Source: JAWPMT01 sp965267435
Lineage (GTDB): Bacteria; Bacteroidota; Bacteroidia; Cytophagales; Cyclobacteriaceae
DNA length: 64,000 nt
Assembly (NCBI GenBank): GCA_965267435.1
Contig: OZ253960.1
Coordinates: forward strand, 2,542,001-2,606,000
Reading direction: 5' to 3'
Within the stretch, counting starts at the first letter, position 1; each line of letters opens with the position of its first letter. The notes beneath the pieces were generated by a model, which worked only from the letters and a program-made list of their open reading frames with translations, ran no database searches and was not told the origin of the DNA. A program made the position numbers and the translations under genes. Below are positions 52,296 to 60,736 of this stretch, piece by piece.

Positions 52296-52862
52296 CTAAA
52301 GGAAGTCGACAGCCCCGGAACCGAGGTTATAATAGGCAGGTACAATCTTCACTTTACCATCTCGCACGGCACTTCCAATGATGGCGGACCTGTCGGATAG
52401 TTCCTGTGCGTTAAGTTCGGCGTTCTTCTTGACCACAGTATTTGTATCGGCTCCCGCCCCGGATTCAGCAATTGCAGGAGCAATGTGCGCGAGTAGTTGA
52501 TTGAGGTTGTGTCCGTTGTTTCCACCTGCTAGGGCAGCTCCCACCGCTCCACAACTTTCATGGCCCAAAACGACAATGACCTGCGTGCCCAGGTGGGCCA
52601 CGGCGTACTCGATACTAGCAATACTTTCTGTATTGGCAACATTTCCCGCCACACGCACAACGAATATCTCTCCCAATCCTGTGTCGAATGCGAGCTCCGG
52701 TACCACGCGACTATCAGCACAGCTCAAGACAATGGCGAACGGCGCCTGGCCTCCGGTAAGTGCGGATCTTCTAGCCGAATCCAGCGAGGCATGTTGCAAT
52801 TGATCCTGCGTGAACCTTTTGTTTCCTTCTTTGAGGCGCTCTATTACTTCTTCGATAGTCAT
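52296..52862 (-). CDS. Beta-class carbonic anhydrase
   Basis: The zinc-binding residues are in VLSCADSRV (Cys, Asp, Arg) and LGHESCGAV (His, Cys), separated by the expected ~55 residues that include VRVAGNVANTESIASIEYAVAHLG. The start at 52862 (MTIEEVIERLKEGNKRF) matches the usual family N-terminus and gives 188 residues. An in-frame ATG at 52937 would add 25 hydrophobic residues (TWAGVWALPAFNLFSLT) that might act as a signal or anchor. It interconverts CO2 and bicarbonate. The end contains the family's VKIVPAYYNLGSGAV. Confidence 0.93.
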   Translation of the reverse strand: MTIEEVIERLKEGNKRFTQDQLQHASLDSARRSALTGGQAPFAIVLSCADSRVVPELAFDTGLGEIFVVRVAGNVANTESIASIEYAVAHLGTQVIVVLGHESCGAVGAALAGGNNGHNLNQLLAHIAPAIAESGAGADTNTVVKKNAELNAQELSDRSAIIGSAVRDGKVKIVPAYYNLGSGAVDFL

Positions 52863-53066
52863 ATCCGATTGGGGTTTAGGTGTAAGCGAAAATAAGTTGA
52901 AGGCCGGTAAAGCCCAAACGCCTGCCCATGTTGCCATAAAAAAGAATGGGCGACAACTTGCGCTGCCGCCCTATTCACTGATGATTGTTGTTGTAGAAAA
53001 CTCCCTGGCTCAGGGTAATCGGGCGAGTACCCTTGAGCCCATATCGTTTAGTGGCTTTTGCTTTTG

Positions 53067-54785
53067 CTAGTCAATGTCAATTGCCTCCAGTGCAACTGGT
53101 AGCTTCTGGATGGACATCTCTTCATATTTACTCAGTCCACGGACAAATGCATCGTGATAACCTTTTTGCCACAGCTCTCCAAGGATTTCCTGTGCTTCCT
53201 CCTCACTACCATACACTCCCACGGTATATCTCCATATGCCGTCCTTTCCTTCGAAATACTTCACATCCTTCAGGCCGCGGAAATATTGGGCCGTAACCTC
53301 CTGTGGCTCGGACGAAGCCAAAATCTGAACTGTGAAGCCCGCATTGCGTTCGAATGGCAGGATCTCGTCTGCCACGACGCTTTGGGCAATCGCCATCTCC
53401 GCGGCGATGTCGGTCATCTCTGACTCGGAAGGAATTGACGGTTCAGCTTTTGCCATCTGTACCTGAGGACTAGGCTCTGTATCGAAGAGTGGCTCCGGCT
53501 TGATATCTACATTGATCGCCACGCGATAGATGTCCTCCTTGCCGAGCCCTCCGGGCCTGGTAGATGAAAAGTATCCTTCTTCACCAGATGGATCGAGGAT
53601 CAATCCGAAGTCATCCATACTGGAGTTGAGTGGGTAACCCATGTTCGTAATTGCTATTCCGCGAAGGTCATCCACCTGTACCATATAAATATCCAGACCT
53701 CCGAGACCTTCATGGCCATTGGATGAGAAATACAATTGATCGTCTTGATGAATGAAAGGGTACACTTCGTCCGCCGCAGTATTCACTACAGGGCCCATAT
53801 TGACTGGTCTGCCCCACTTGCCCTCTCTCATATCACACCGATAAATATCCATTCCTCCGTACCCATTGGGTTTGTCCGACGTGAAATACAATATCTTACC
53901 ATCTGACGTCAGCGTCGGGTGGGCTACAGAATAACCGCCATTGTTGACAGACAGGGACTGAGGCTTAGACCACTCGCCATCCGTATTTTTTGTCATCGAG
54001 TACAGCTCGAGTCGGGTACTTGCTTCAGCGCCATGCCCCTCTTCGGCCACATTTGTGAATATGGCAACCGTCTGTTCAGCATTGAATGCTACAGGACCCG
54101 CGGTGTATTTCCCACCCAAAGACTTGAGGAACTTCTCAGGAGGGCCAGGGTCGCCATCAGTATCAAAGTGTGAAAAGCGAAAATCCAGATTAGTATTCGC
54201 CTTGCGGTCCAGGAGGTACTCATTAGAGTGATCTCGGCTCGATAGAAAAACGAAACCATCTCCAAAGAAGGACGGTGAAACGTCGGATGCTGTGGAATTC
54301 ATAGGTAGCTCCTGCACATCGTATCGTTCTCGCAATAGGAAAAAGTCTACGAAATGATTGAGACTATTGATTCTCTTTCTGGCGATCTCATCGTCTCTGT
54401 GATTCTGATAGTAAGCTCTATAATGATTTCGCGCGGCAACATACTCTTCAGCACCCAGGAGGGCCTCAGCATAATTGAAGTGATCCTGATCTGTAAAGCT
54501 GGCACCGGTATTCTCCGCGAATTGATAGTGATAAAATGCACTATCTATATTCCCCAGAGCAAGATAGATCTCCCCAAGCCCCTTATGTGCTTCACCATTT
54601 CTGGGAAACTCAGAAATCACTCTGCGATAGGACTTGATGGCGTGTGTCACATCATTCGCCTGGTAAAAATCAAGTGCTATCTTGTTGAGTTTACGCGTCT
54701 TGCGATTGCTAACGTCCTGTGAAAAAGTGACCAGACATGAGGTCACCATCAGGATAAAAAGAATAGTAAGTCTAACTGCTGGCAT
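53067..54785 (-). CDS. Envelope protein with TPR, PD40 propeller and SPOR domains
   Basis: The product is 572 residues. After a signal peptide (ILFILMVTSCLVTFSQ) come three TPR-like repeats (about 25-130: YQANDVTHAIKSYRRVISEFP, AHKGLGEIYLALGNIDSAFYHY). A PD40/WD40-like propeller follows, with blades FLSSRDHSNEY, YFTSDKPNGYGGMDIYR, YFSSNGHEGLGGLDIYM and YFSSTRPGGLGKEDIYR. A C-terminal SPOR-like domain (FTVQILASSEP, WRYTVGVYGSEEEAQEIL) binds denuded peptidoglycan. The related T9SS protein PorE has TPR-PD40 but an OmpA domain at the end; here SPOR replaces it. A periplasmic scaffold linking outer membrane machinery to the cell wall is likely. Confidence 0.85.
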   Translation of the reverse strand: MPAVRLTILFILMVTSCLVTFSQDVSNRKTRKLNKIALDFYQANDVTHAIKSYRRVISEFPRNGEAHKGLGEIYLALGNIDSAFYHYQFAENTGASFTDQDHFNYAEALLGAEEYVAARNHYRAYYQNHRDDEIARKRINSLNHFVDFFLLRERYDVQELPMNSTASDVSPSFFGDGFVFLSSRDHSNEYLLDRKANTNLDFRFSHFDTDGDPGPPEKFLKSLGGKYTAGPVAFNAEQTVAIFTNVAEEGHGAEASTRLELYSMTKNTDGEWSKPQSLSVNNGGYSVAHPTLTSDGKILYFTSDKPNGYGGMDIYRCDMREGKWGRPVNMGPVVNTAADEVYPFIHQDDQLYFSSNGHEGLGGLDIYMVQVDDLRGIAITNMGYPLNSSMDDFGLILDPSGEEGYFSSTRPGGLGKEDIYRVAINVDIKPEPLFDTEPSPQVQMAKAEPSIPSESEMTDIAAEMAIAQSVVADEILPFERNAGFTVQILASSEPQEVTAQYFRGLKDVKYFEGKDGIWRYTVGVYGSEEEAQEILGELWQKGYHDAFVRGLSKYEEMSIQKLPVALEAIDID

Positions 54786-54838
54786 GATGGTTCTTGTTAA
54801 TTCGTTCTTATTTCATCTCATGTTTGAGTTATAAGTAG

Positions 54839-55225
54839 TCAAAGGGATGAATTGGCGGATATTACTGCCAATTCATCCAGGTCACGTGTTACCGTCACCT
54901 TATTGGTTTTAGGTTGCAATAATTCCCAATACAAGTGGTATCCCTCGGCAGTGCGGTCTGCTGCACCAAACCATGATGCAGCAGTGCTCTCAAACTGGTT
55001 GTAGCCCAAATAGGTATTTCCTACCTGGAAGTCTTCAACAGTAATCAATTGCGCGAATTGAACGTCGTCAAAGCGCAGTCTTAGAAAGTTTGCAGATCCG
55101 TGTCGGGAGATTGCGTCCTCTTGAGAATGACGAAGAAGGTGCTCGCGTAATGTAAAAAAACGTGCGCACGTATAGATGTCACTGCTCAAGTGACTACACT
55201 TGATATGGTCTTTAATGATTCCCAA
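54839..55225 (-). CDS. Hypothetical protein
   Basis: A 128-codon frame with natural-looking codon choice and mixed composition: SSDIYTCARFFTLREHLLRH, ANFLRLRFDDVQFAQLITVEDFQVGNTYLGYNQFES, TVTRDLDELAVISANSS. No domain, signal or membrane segment is recognised. It lies 53 bases upstream of the TPR-PD40-SPOR gene on the same strand, so it could be the first gene of that transcript. I am not sure that it is expressed. Confidence 0.4.
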   Translation of the reverse strand: MGIIKDHIKCSHLSSDIYTCARFFTLREHLLRHSQEDAISRHGSANFLRLRFDDVQFAQLITVEDFQVGNTYLGYNQFESTAASWFGAADRTAEGYHLYWELLQPKTNKVTVTRDLDELAVISANSSL

Positions 55226-55683
55226 TAGCTGGCCCTTTATAAGGAGGGCATATCAAATATAACAAATCACATTCGGAATTGAACTATTTTACGATGATAT
55301 AATTATATGAAACGGTTTTATTCCTAACTGAACGAGAATTAGAGTCAAGCAAACGATAAATACAATTCTTCGGGTATTTCCACCCCCTAACCGCGTAGAC
55401 TGTGCTTCCGATGCTAATGACGCGCAATTGCAGGGCAACAGGCTCCAGAAAAATGGACAATTCACTTAAGCAATAAGACGAATTGAAGAAAGCGCTTACT
55501 TGAGTCGTGATAATCCGAAAAGATCCTTGTGCGGCAGCGGTAATCCCCCTATTTTGAACCTGTGATTTAACAAGATCACCCAATCTATAGACCACTCAAT
55601 AAGATCTACTAATCGCGATGAAAAGTCGAACTCAAAGTAGCCGACTGTTCGCGAGAAGATGCCAAGGAAGGTGTATGACAAAC
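55226..55683. other. Gap of about 460 bases
   Basis: Two minus-strand frames (103 and 61 codons) are present but have poor composition and no recognisable feature; I do not call them genes. GGCCCT/AGGGC pairing around 55213-55228 sits just upstream of the hypothetical gene. Nothing else is seen. Confidence 0.35.
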
Positions 55684-55708
55684 AAAACGGGGCTCATGGC
55701 CCCGTTTT
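55684..55708. terminator. Bidirectional terminator
   Basis: A 10-bp stem AAAACGGGGC/GCCCCGTTTT with loop TCATG has T-tracts on both strands. It lies 25 bases after the stop of the minus-strand SRPBCC gene. Confidence 0.88.
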
Positions 55709-55733
55709 TCGTTTATCTATGAATTGATTGTCT

Positions 55734-56654
55734 TTACCTCAATGGAAAGTGGACTTCGGTCACGAGTTCTTTGTCGGCAGTATCTGCCGGATCTGAAACA
55801 TAGACTTCGAAGGGATGCTGTTTCTTGCTACTCTTGAACTTCTTGTTCTGTTGCATATTCATGCCCGTGCTCCAAGCGTTACCTAGGTGCTTATAGGCTC
55901 CCTTATGCGCAATGCAAAATGTTCTTAATTCGGGCATTTCGCCGGACTCAAACTGTCCTGCAAGGTCTGTCGGTACCTCTTTCACTGGGATAGCCGAAGT
56001 ATAAGTCACCTTCTTCTTCACTACATCCCATTTGTGGTAGACTGTAAAAGGTGTACCGGCAATCTCCGCATGTTCTCCCGTCCATGTAGCCAGGGAGGTC
56101 AGGTCCTTCTCCATTTGGGGGCCCATTTCGTCCATACTCGTTGTGGTCGTCACACCCACCCATTTGAATGCCGGGGTTTTACTCTCTCCTTTGATGTCGA
56201 TATGTGTGTCGACCTCACCATTCTCCATAAGGTCCTTGAACATGGAAAGGCCTCGATCATAGTCCATTCCCACAAATCCCTCCATCATCTTCTTCATCCA
56301 GAAAATGAAAAAAGGTAGCGAGCTATCCATGTACCAGGTGATCTTTACCTCCTCGCCTTGCTCTTCGAACTCAAACCACACTTTGGCGTGTGACTTCCAT
56401 GGCTTCAAAAAATTGAGGTCATAGTCGATTCGTTTATTTTCTTCCTTCCCGGTGATGGACATGTTGCCACTGCCAATACGGTCTCCCTGCCACTCGTAGG
56501 AATTACCATCCTCAGAAACGGTCACTTTGGCCTCACGCTCCTGGATAAGCCATGGCGACCATACTTGCCACTCATTGAAGTCGGTGAGTGACGAAAAAAT
56601 TTTGTCGACGGGCGCCTTTACCTGGACCGACTTCTCGACGTGCATTTTGGGCAT
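55734..56654 (-). CDS. SRPBCC domain plus GyrI-like effector-binding domain protein
   Basis: The product is 306 residues. The first half is a START/SRPBCC ligand pocket: EKSVQVKAPVDKIFSSLTDFNEWQVWSPWL, GNMSITGKEENKRIDYDLNFLKPWKS, VWFEFEEQGEEVKITWYMDSSLPFF. The second half is a GyrI-like/AraC-effector-binding domain (WVGVTTTTSMDEMGPQMEKDL, AYKHLGNAWSTGMN, HPFEVYVSDPADT). This two-domain layout is common in Bacteroidota and lacks any DNA-binding part. It probably binds a hydrophobic small molecule; ligand unknown. Confidence 0.85.
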   Translation of the reverse strand: MPKMHVEKSVQVKAPVDKIFSSLTDFNEWQVWSPWLIQEREAKVTVSEDGNSYEWQGDRIGSGNMSITGKEENKRIDYDLNFLKPWKSHAKVWFEFEEQGEEVKITWYMDSSLPFFIFWMKKMMEGFVGMDYDRGLSMFKDLMENGEVDTHIDIKGESKTPAFKWVGVTTTTSMDEMGPQMEKDLTSLATWTGEHAEIAGTPFTVYHKWDVVKKKVTYTSAIPVKEVPTDLAGQFESGEMPELRTFCIAHKGAYKHLGNAWSTGMNMQQNKKFKSSKKQHPFEVYVSDPADTADKELVTEVHFPLR

Positions 56655-56712
56655 TGATTATATATGGTTTGGTGGAGGAATGAAATTAGCGATTTCATAG
56701 CTTTATAGGTGC

Positions 56713-57243
56713 ATGCAACAGGATGAATTCACTATAAGGGAAGTCCGATTGACAGATTCGGTGCAATTGACGATTCTGGCGAGAGACACATTTCTAGCCG
56801 CCTTTGGTCCCTACAATTCCGCTGAGGACATGGAAGCCTACCTGGCTTCGAGCCTCAGCGAGGAACAGCTTCAATCAGAGTTGTCCAACCCTGAGTCATT
56901 TTTCTTCTTCCTCGTGAAAGAAGCGGAGCCCATAGGTTACTTAAAGCTCAATGTGGGTTCCGCCCAGAACGAGACCCTCGGCCCCAATGCCATGGAACTC
57001 GAACGCATCTATATCGCTTCTGATTATCAAGGCCGAGGTCTGGGAAGCCAATTGATGGAATTCACATTGGCAGAGGCCAAACGGCTGGGTAAGAAGATCG
57101 TATGGCTTGGCGTATGGGATCAAAACAAAGCGGCCATGCGACTCTATGAAGGCTATGGTTTTGAAACCTTTGGATCTCACAACTTCATGCTGGGAAATGA
57201 CTTGCAAACTGATATTTTGATGAAACTGTCGCTAAACACTTAG
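56713..57243 (+). CDS. GNAT family N-acetyltransferase
   Basis: The product is 176 residues. The acetyl-CoA binding motif A is LERIYIASDYQGRGLGSQLMEFTLAEAKRLG, followed by IVWLGVWDQNKAAMRLYEGYGFETFGSHNFMLG, as in RimI/SpeG-like protein or small-molecule acetyltransferases. Substrate unknown. The ABM-like gene follows after 4 bases. Confidence 0.9.
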   Translation: MQQDEFTIREVRLTDSVQLTILARDTFLAAFGPYNSAEDMEAYLASSLSEEQLQSELSNPESFFFFLVKEAEPIGYLKLNVGSAQNETLGPNAMELERIYIASDYQGRGLGSQLMEFTLAEAKRLGKKIVWLGVWDQNKAAMRLYEGYGFETFGSHNFMLGNDLQTDILMKLSLNT

Positions 57244-57247
57244 CAAG

Positions 57248-57556
57248 ATGATTACCATTTTCGCCGAGCACTTTTTGAATGAGGAGGGTCGGGACTATTT
57301 CCCCGACTGGATCGCTGAAATGGAAGCAGAACTGCGCTTTTTTGATGGATTTAAGTCCATCGAGCACATGCGAGACCTGAAAAGCAGCGAGAGGAATCTG
57401 TATTTTCTTCAGTTCGACGCGGTAGAACATATGAGAGAATGGGCGAAGAGTCGCATTAGGGCAGGATTCCTCAAAAAAATCGAGGAACATGAGACGAGCT
57501 CCCCCGAATCCCAGGTGCTTTGCAGTGCAAGTGCCGATGATTTTGTAGGCTTCTGA
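57248..57556 (+). CDS. Antibiotic biosynthesis monooxygenase (ABM)-like small protein
   Basis: The product is 102 residues. The sequence ITIFAEHFLNEEGRDYFPDWIAEMEAELRFFDGFKSIEHMRD, then NLYFLQFDAVEHMREWAKS and a helix, has the dimeric alpha/beta ferredoxin-like look of ABM/YgiN proteins. Those act as quinol monooxygenases or heme-degrading enzymes, but many are uncharacterised. It is 4 bases downstream of the acetyltransferase gene and so likely cotranscribed. Confidence 0.6.
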   Translation: MITIFAEHFLNEEGRDYFPDWIAEMEAELRFFDGFKSIEHMRDLKSSERNLYFLQFDAVEHMREWAKSRIRAGFLKKIEEHETSSPESQVLCSASADDFVGF

Positions 57557-57634
57557 TGAATCAGTCCGCAAGAATTTCTCAGAAAACCTGTCACACCTGG
57601 CCAAGGTGGACGTCAAAGGTCTAAAAGGAACACT

Positions 57635-58519
57635 ATGAATAACAATCCATTTGCAACGGATTACGAAACTGACCTCGACGATCTCTCGCTGATCGAGGGA
57701 GCGATTAAAGGCGACAAGGCAGCATTAGAAGATCTTCTAAGAAAGCATCAGCCGTATATCTACAACATCGCCTGGAAGATGGTCCAGAACCCAACAGACG
57801 CTGAAGACCTGGCACAGGAAGTGATGATCAAGGTGATTACCCATCTTGCCAAGTTTGAAGGCAAATCTCAATTCCGAACCTGGTTATACAGGATTGTAGT
57901 CAATCACTTCCTACAAATGCAGAAGCAATCACGGGAACTAGTCACTAACGAGGATTTTGATGCCTTTGCGGACAGATTGGTCAGCTTCCGGGACGTCGAA
58001 CTGACGGATCTCGAGCAGGAAGAGTTAAAGGACGAAATCAAGGAGATGAACCTTGCTTGTATGTCGGCGATGCTCCTGTGCCTCACGCGTGAGCAGCGGA
58101 TTGTGTATATCATCGGTGACCTCTTTAATGCGGATCACACGGTAGGCGCCGAAATCATGGGTATCAGCAAGGCCAACTTTCGCACAAGACTGTCCCGAGC
58201 ACGCAAGGAGCTATTCAACTTTATGAATAACAAGTGTGGCCTCGTCAACAAGGCGAATCCCTGTCGATGCTACAAAAAAGTTACTGCTGTCATGGAATGC
58301 GGCAACATCGACAGCAAAAACCTCCTCTTTAATCGAAAGGAGTACCGCAAATTCCAGCAATACATCTCAAAGGACGCTGATGAGATGCTCGATCTAGTCG
58401 AGGAAAAATATCACGAGATGCACTATGAACTGCCCTACAGAGAAGTTTTTGATAAAAAGACGCTCATTGACGATTTTATCAAGGATAAGCGTGTTGTGGA
58501 GTTGCTCAATCTGAATTGA
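57635..58519 (+). CDS. ECF-type sigma factor with Cys-containing C-terminal extension
   Basis: The product is 294 residues. Region 2 is complete (YIYNIAWKMVQNPTDAEDLAQEVMIKV, FRTWLYRIVVNHFL). Region 4 has LCLTREQRIVYIIGDLFNADHTVGAEIMGISKANFRTRLSRARKEL. Instead of ending there, as normal ECFs do, it continues for about 95 residues beginning NNKCGLVNKANPCRCYKKV, with C-x(8-9)-C-x-C spacing, and then a helical acidic part (DEMLDLVEEKYHEMHYELPYREV). Similar 'NPCRC' tails occur on some bacterial sigma-70-like proteins. No anti-sigma gene is adjacent. Confidence 0.88.
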   Translation: MNNNPFATDYETDLDDLSLIEGAIKGDKAALEDLLRKHQPYIYNIAWKMVQNPTDAEDLAQEVMIKVITHLAKFEGKSQFRTWLYRIVVNHFLQMQKQSRELVTNEDFDAFADRLVSFRDVELTDLEQEELKDEIKEMNLACMSAMLLCLTREQRIVYIIGDLFNADHTVGAEIMGISKANFRTRLSRARKELFNFMNNKCGLVNKANPCRCYKKVTAVMECGNIDSKNLLFNRKEYRKFQQYISKDADEMLDLVEEKYHEMHYELPYREVFDKKTLIDDFIKDKRVVELLNLN

Positions 58520-58813
58520 TCCAGCTATTTCACCCGTTTTACGAAGCAAAGTCGCCATTATCCCGCAATCTCTGTCAAAAAACCAGTGAGCTGACCCAGT
58601 TGTCGAATTAGGGGGCAGCCGGTGGAGCTTCTGAGATACTTTCGTTCACGAAATAGGCCGACAAGCTGTAGACTTTGAATCACCAACACTGACTTGAAAA
58701 GAAGAGGCATCTATCATTGAGATGACAGCTCTCTTAAGTCCAGATAGTTATTAATAGACGAGTTTTCGAGGAGGATAGCCCTCATCGAGAAGTCCGACAA
58801 ACAACTGTAACTG

Positions 58814-59140
58814 ATGAATTCAAAGCACAAAGTGAACAATTACGGGCTGAAAGCCCCCAACTGGGAATCGGCCATTCGGGCCCTAGGTCAAGTCATTGGC
58901 ACCAAGGAAGCCCATGCCCTCTGGAGCGATGTATGCGCCAACTTCGCCATTGACGAGAAAACCGAAAGGACAAGCGACCTCACCACGATCATGCAGACCA
59001 TTTCTCTGAAAGAGGGAGCCGCGGCCGTCGTTGCGCGATCGCTCCTCATTCGCATGAAGACCTATCAACTTCTCATGGAAAACATGCCGATAGATTCTGA
59101 AACAGAAGAGAGGGCCGTTCCCTCGCACGCCAACGCATAA
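58814..59140 (+). CDS. Hypothetical protein preceding a GAF protein
   Basis: The product is 108 residues, mostly alpha-helical by composition: APNWESAIRALGQVIGTKEAHALWSDVCANFAID, TSDLTTIMQTISLKEGAAAVVARSLLIRMKTYQLLME. No motif is recognised. It ends 4 bases before the GAF gene and is probably coupled to it. The 294-base gap before it holds no gene. Confidence 0.65.
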   Translation: MNSKHKVNNYGLKAPNWESAIRALGQVIGTKEAHALWSDVCANFAIDEKTERTSDLTTIMQTISLKEGAAAVVARSLLIRMKTYQLLMENMPIDSETEERAVPSHANA

Positions 59141-59144
59141 TACT

Positions 59145-59681
59145 ATGAAGAAGAAAAAAACGAATTCCGATCCAATACTGGACCGAAAGAGGCTGGAAGA
59201 AATTGCTAGTCTTGGCCTTCACGAATTTGTGGAAGATCAGACACTCAATGGCCTGGCAGCGGAAGCCGCGAGGGAATTTGGATTGCCAGCGGCCGCCATA
59301 GCCATCATGCTCAATGACGCGCAAATCTTCGCCGCCTCCCATGGCTTAGGAGGATGGTTGTCTGAAATCAACGGTGCACCGGCGGAATGGTCCGTCTGCA
59401 TGGATATTGTTCGCGATGGCAAGGCTCGATTCATTGACAATGCGAGCAACGAAAAAAGCTTGAAGAACAACCCAATGGTCACCGTGCATGGTGTGCAAAC
59501 GTACGTAGGCGCCCCACTTACCACGTCAAATGGCTATTGCGTAGGTACATTTTACCTCATTGGAGGAGAGACACGACACTTCAGCCAATACGAAAGGCAG
59601 CGTCTTAGCGACTATGCTCAGAGAGCTGTCGCACAACTCGAACAGCGCAGTGGGGAGCAGAAAGCTTCAGCAGCTGCATAA
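59145..59681 (+). CDS. Stand-alone GAF domain protein
   Basis: The product is 178 residues. The GAF core covers about residues 15-165: LEEIASLGLHEFVEDQTLNGLAAEAAREFGLPAAAIAIML, FAASHGLGGW, SVCMDIVRDGKARFIDNAS, VQTYVGAPLTTSNGYCVGTFYLIG and FSQYERQRLSDYAQRAVAQLE. This is like the first GAF domain of sensor kinases or diguanylate cyclases, but without an output. It could bind a small ligand and act on the protein encoded just upstream. Terminated by a strong hairpin. Confidence 0.88.
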   Translation: MKKKKTNSDPILDRKRLEEIASLGLHEFVEDQTLNGLAAEAAREFGLPAAAIAIMLNDAQIFAASHGLGGWLSEINGAPAEWSVCMDIVRDGKARFIDNASNEKSLKNNPMVTVHGVQTYVGAPLTTSNGYCVGTFYLIGGETRHFSQYERQRLSDYAQRAVAQLEQRSGEQKASAAA

Positions 59682-59725
59682 CCAAAAAGAGACATCCTCC
59701 CTGCTTAACGAAAGCAAAACCTTGT

Positions 59726-59756
59726 AATACGCTCATCTCATGAGCGTATTTTTTTT
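59726..59756 (+). terminator. Terminator after the GAF gene
   Basis: An 11-bp stem AATACGCTCAT/ATGAGCGTATT with loop CTC is followed by a run of T. It is 44 bases past the stop codon. Confidence 0.92.
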
Positions 59757-59852
59757 GTCAGCCTCACGACCTTCCCAAAAGCTGTATGTCCCACTCTTGC
59801 CACACCTGGCACGTTGCCCTATCCAAGGGGTATGATTTCAAAAACAGACAGA

Positions 59853-60488
59853 ATGAGACGTAAACTAAATTTCTTAATCATGGCAATCGCAACAGCTGCA
59901 AGCATCAATGTCCAGGCACAGAAGAAGGTAAAAAAACTGACACTCAGCAAAGTGATCCCCGTCGAGGCGCAAGATGTCTGGCGAGTCGTAGGCGAAGACT
60001 ATGGGGCCATTGCCCATTCACATCCCAAGATTATATCATCCGACTATATTGATGGGTCATTGAAAGGCGGGGAAGGTGTCGAGCGGGTGTGCTACTTCAA
60101 CGAACAGGAGACCCAATACCTGAAAGAGAAGATGGTGGATTTCAAACCGGAGGAAATGACCTTTACGAATCAGGTTTTTCAGGCTGGAAAATTTCCGGTA
60201 GACCCTGAGATGACCAAGGCGGTCTATACGGTCGAAGACCTGGGTGATGGGACCTCGAAGCTGACCTTCGACATGCAGTTTCGCACGATACCGGCCTTTA
60301 TGGGTGGGCTCATGAAGGGACAATTCAAAAAGCTGATCGAAGACTACTTCGTCGCCATAGAGCACCATGTAAAAACAGGCGAGAATGTGACGAAGGACAA
60401 TTTCAAAACGATCAAAAAGCAATACAAAAAGACGCGGCCCAATGAAGCAATTGGGACTGAGCAGATTGTGGCTGCTGGCGAAGAGTGA
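59853..60488 (+). CDS. Secreted SRPBCC-family protein
   Basis: The product is about 211 residues from ATG 59853 (signal peptide ending ATAASINVQAQ); earlier in-frame starts at 59832 (ATG) and 59814 (TTG) would lengthen the n-region. A polyketide-cyclase/START-like fold is suggested by TLSKVIPVEAQDVWRVVGEDYGAIAHSHPKII, SLKGGEGVERVCYFNE, YTVEDLGDGTSKLTFDMQFRTIPAFMGGLMKGQFKKLIEDY. It probably binds a lipid-like ligand in the periplasm. Its terminator appears to have been displaced by the inverted-repeat insertion described next. Confidence 0.8.
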   Translation: MRRKLNFLIMAIATAASINVQAQKKVKKLTLSKVIPVEAQDVWRVVGEDYGAIAHSHPKIISSDYIDGSLKGGEGVERVCYFNEQETQYLKEKMVDFKPEEMTFTNQVFQAGKFPVDPEMTKAVYTVEDLGDGTSKLTFDMQFRTIPAFMGGLMKGQFKKLIEDYFVAIEHHVKTGENVTKDNFKTIKKQYKKTRPNEAIGTEQIVAAGEE

Positions 60489-60511
60489 AGCAGGACGTGT
60501 TTTGACCTCTG

Positions 60512-60711
60512 GGCCTCACCTCTCAATGCCATTAAGTTAAGGCTTGATTCTGTTTCCTTTGTCATTCCTGCCTCGCCGTCGGCTAGCCTTTGGCGGCCGA
60601 TGAAGGCCCTCGAAGGAGGCAAAGGAATGATGTCTGCACTTCGAGAACCTCAGTGTGACATCAATTTCAAGCCCCAAAGAATTCTTAACTTAATGGCATG
60701 GCCTCACCTCT
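60512..60711. mobile_element. MITE-like insertion with 12-bp target duplication
   Basis: The 16-bp terminal inverted repeats atgccattaagttaag (60526-60541) and its exact inverse (60684-60699) bound a 174-base element with no ORF. Inner imperfect repeats extend the pairing (gcttga/tcaagc; tttgtcattcctgcctc against gaggcaaaggaatgatg). The 12-mer ggcctcacctct occurs as a direct repeat on both sides (60512-60523 and 60700-60711), with a 2-base spacer on the left, as expected for target-site duplication. The ends resemble those of the element at 28704-28935. Confidence 0.7.
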
Positions 60712-60735
60712 TCCGGGGGTGGGGCTTTCTATTTT
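60701..60735 (+). terminator. Plus-strand terminator, separated from its gene by the insertion
   Basis: Stem GCCTCACC/GGTGGGGC (one G-U) is followed by TTTCTATTTT. The left arm coincides with the right copy of the 12-bp direct repeat. The left copy at 60512-60523 suggests that the hairpin originally followed the SRPBCC gene directly. Confidence 0.65.
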
Positions 60736-60736
60736 C

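Noticed and set aside
55284..55595. 103-codon minus-strand frame
   Set aside because: Irregular composition, no domain and no conserved-looking start; left as non-coding gap.
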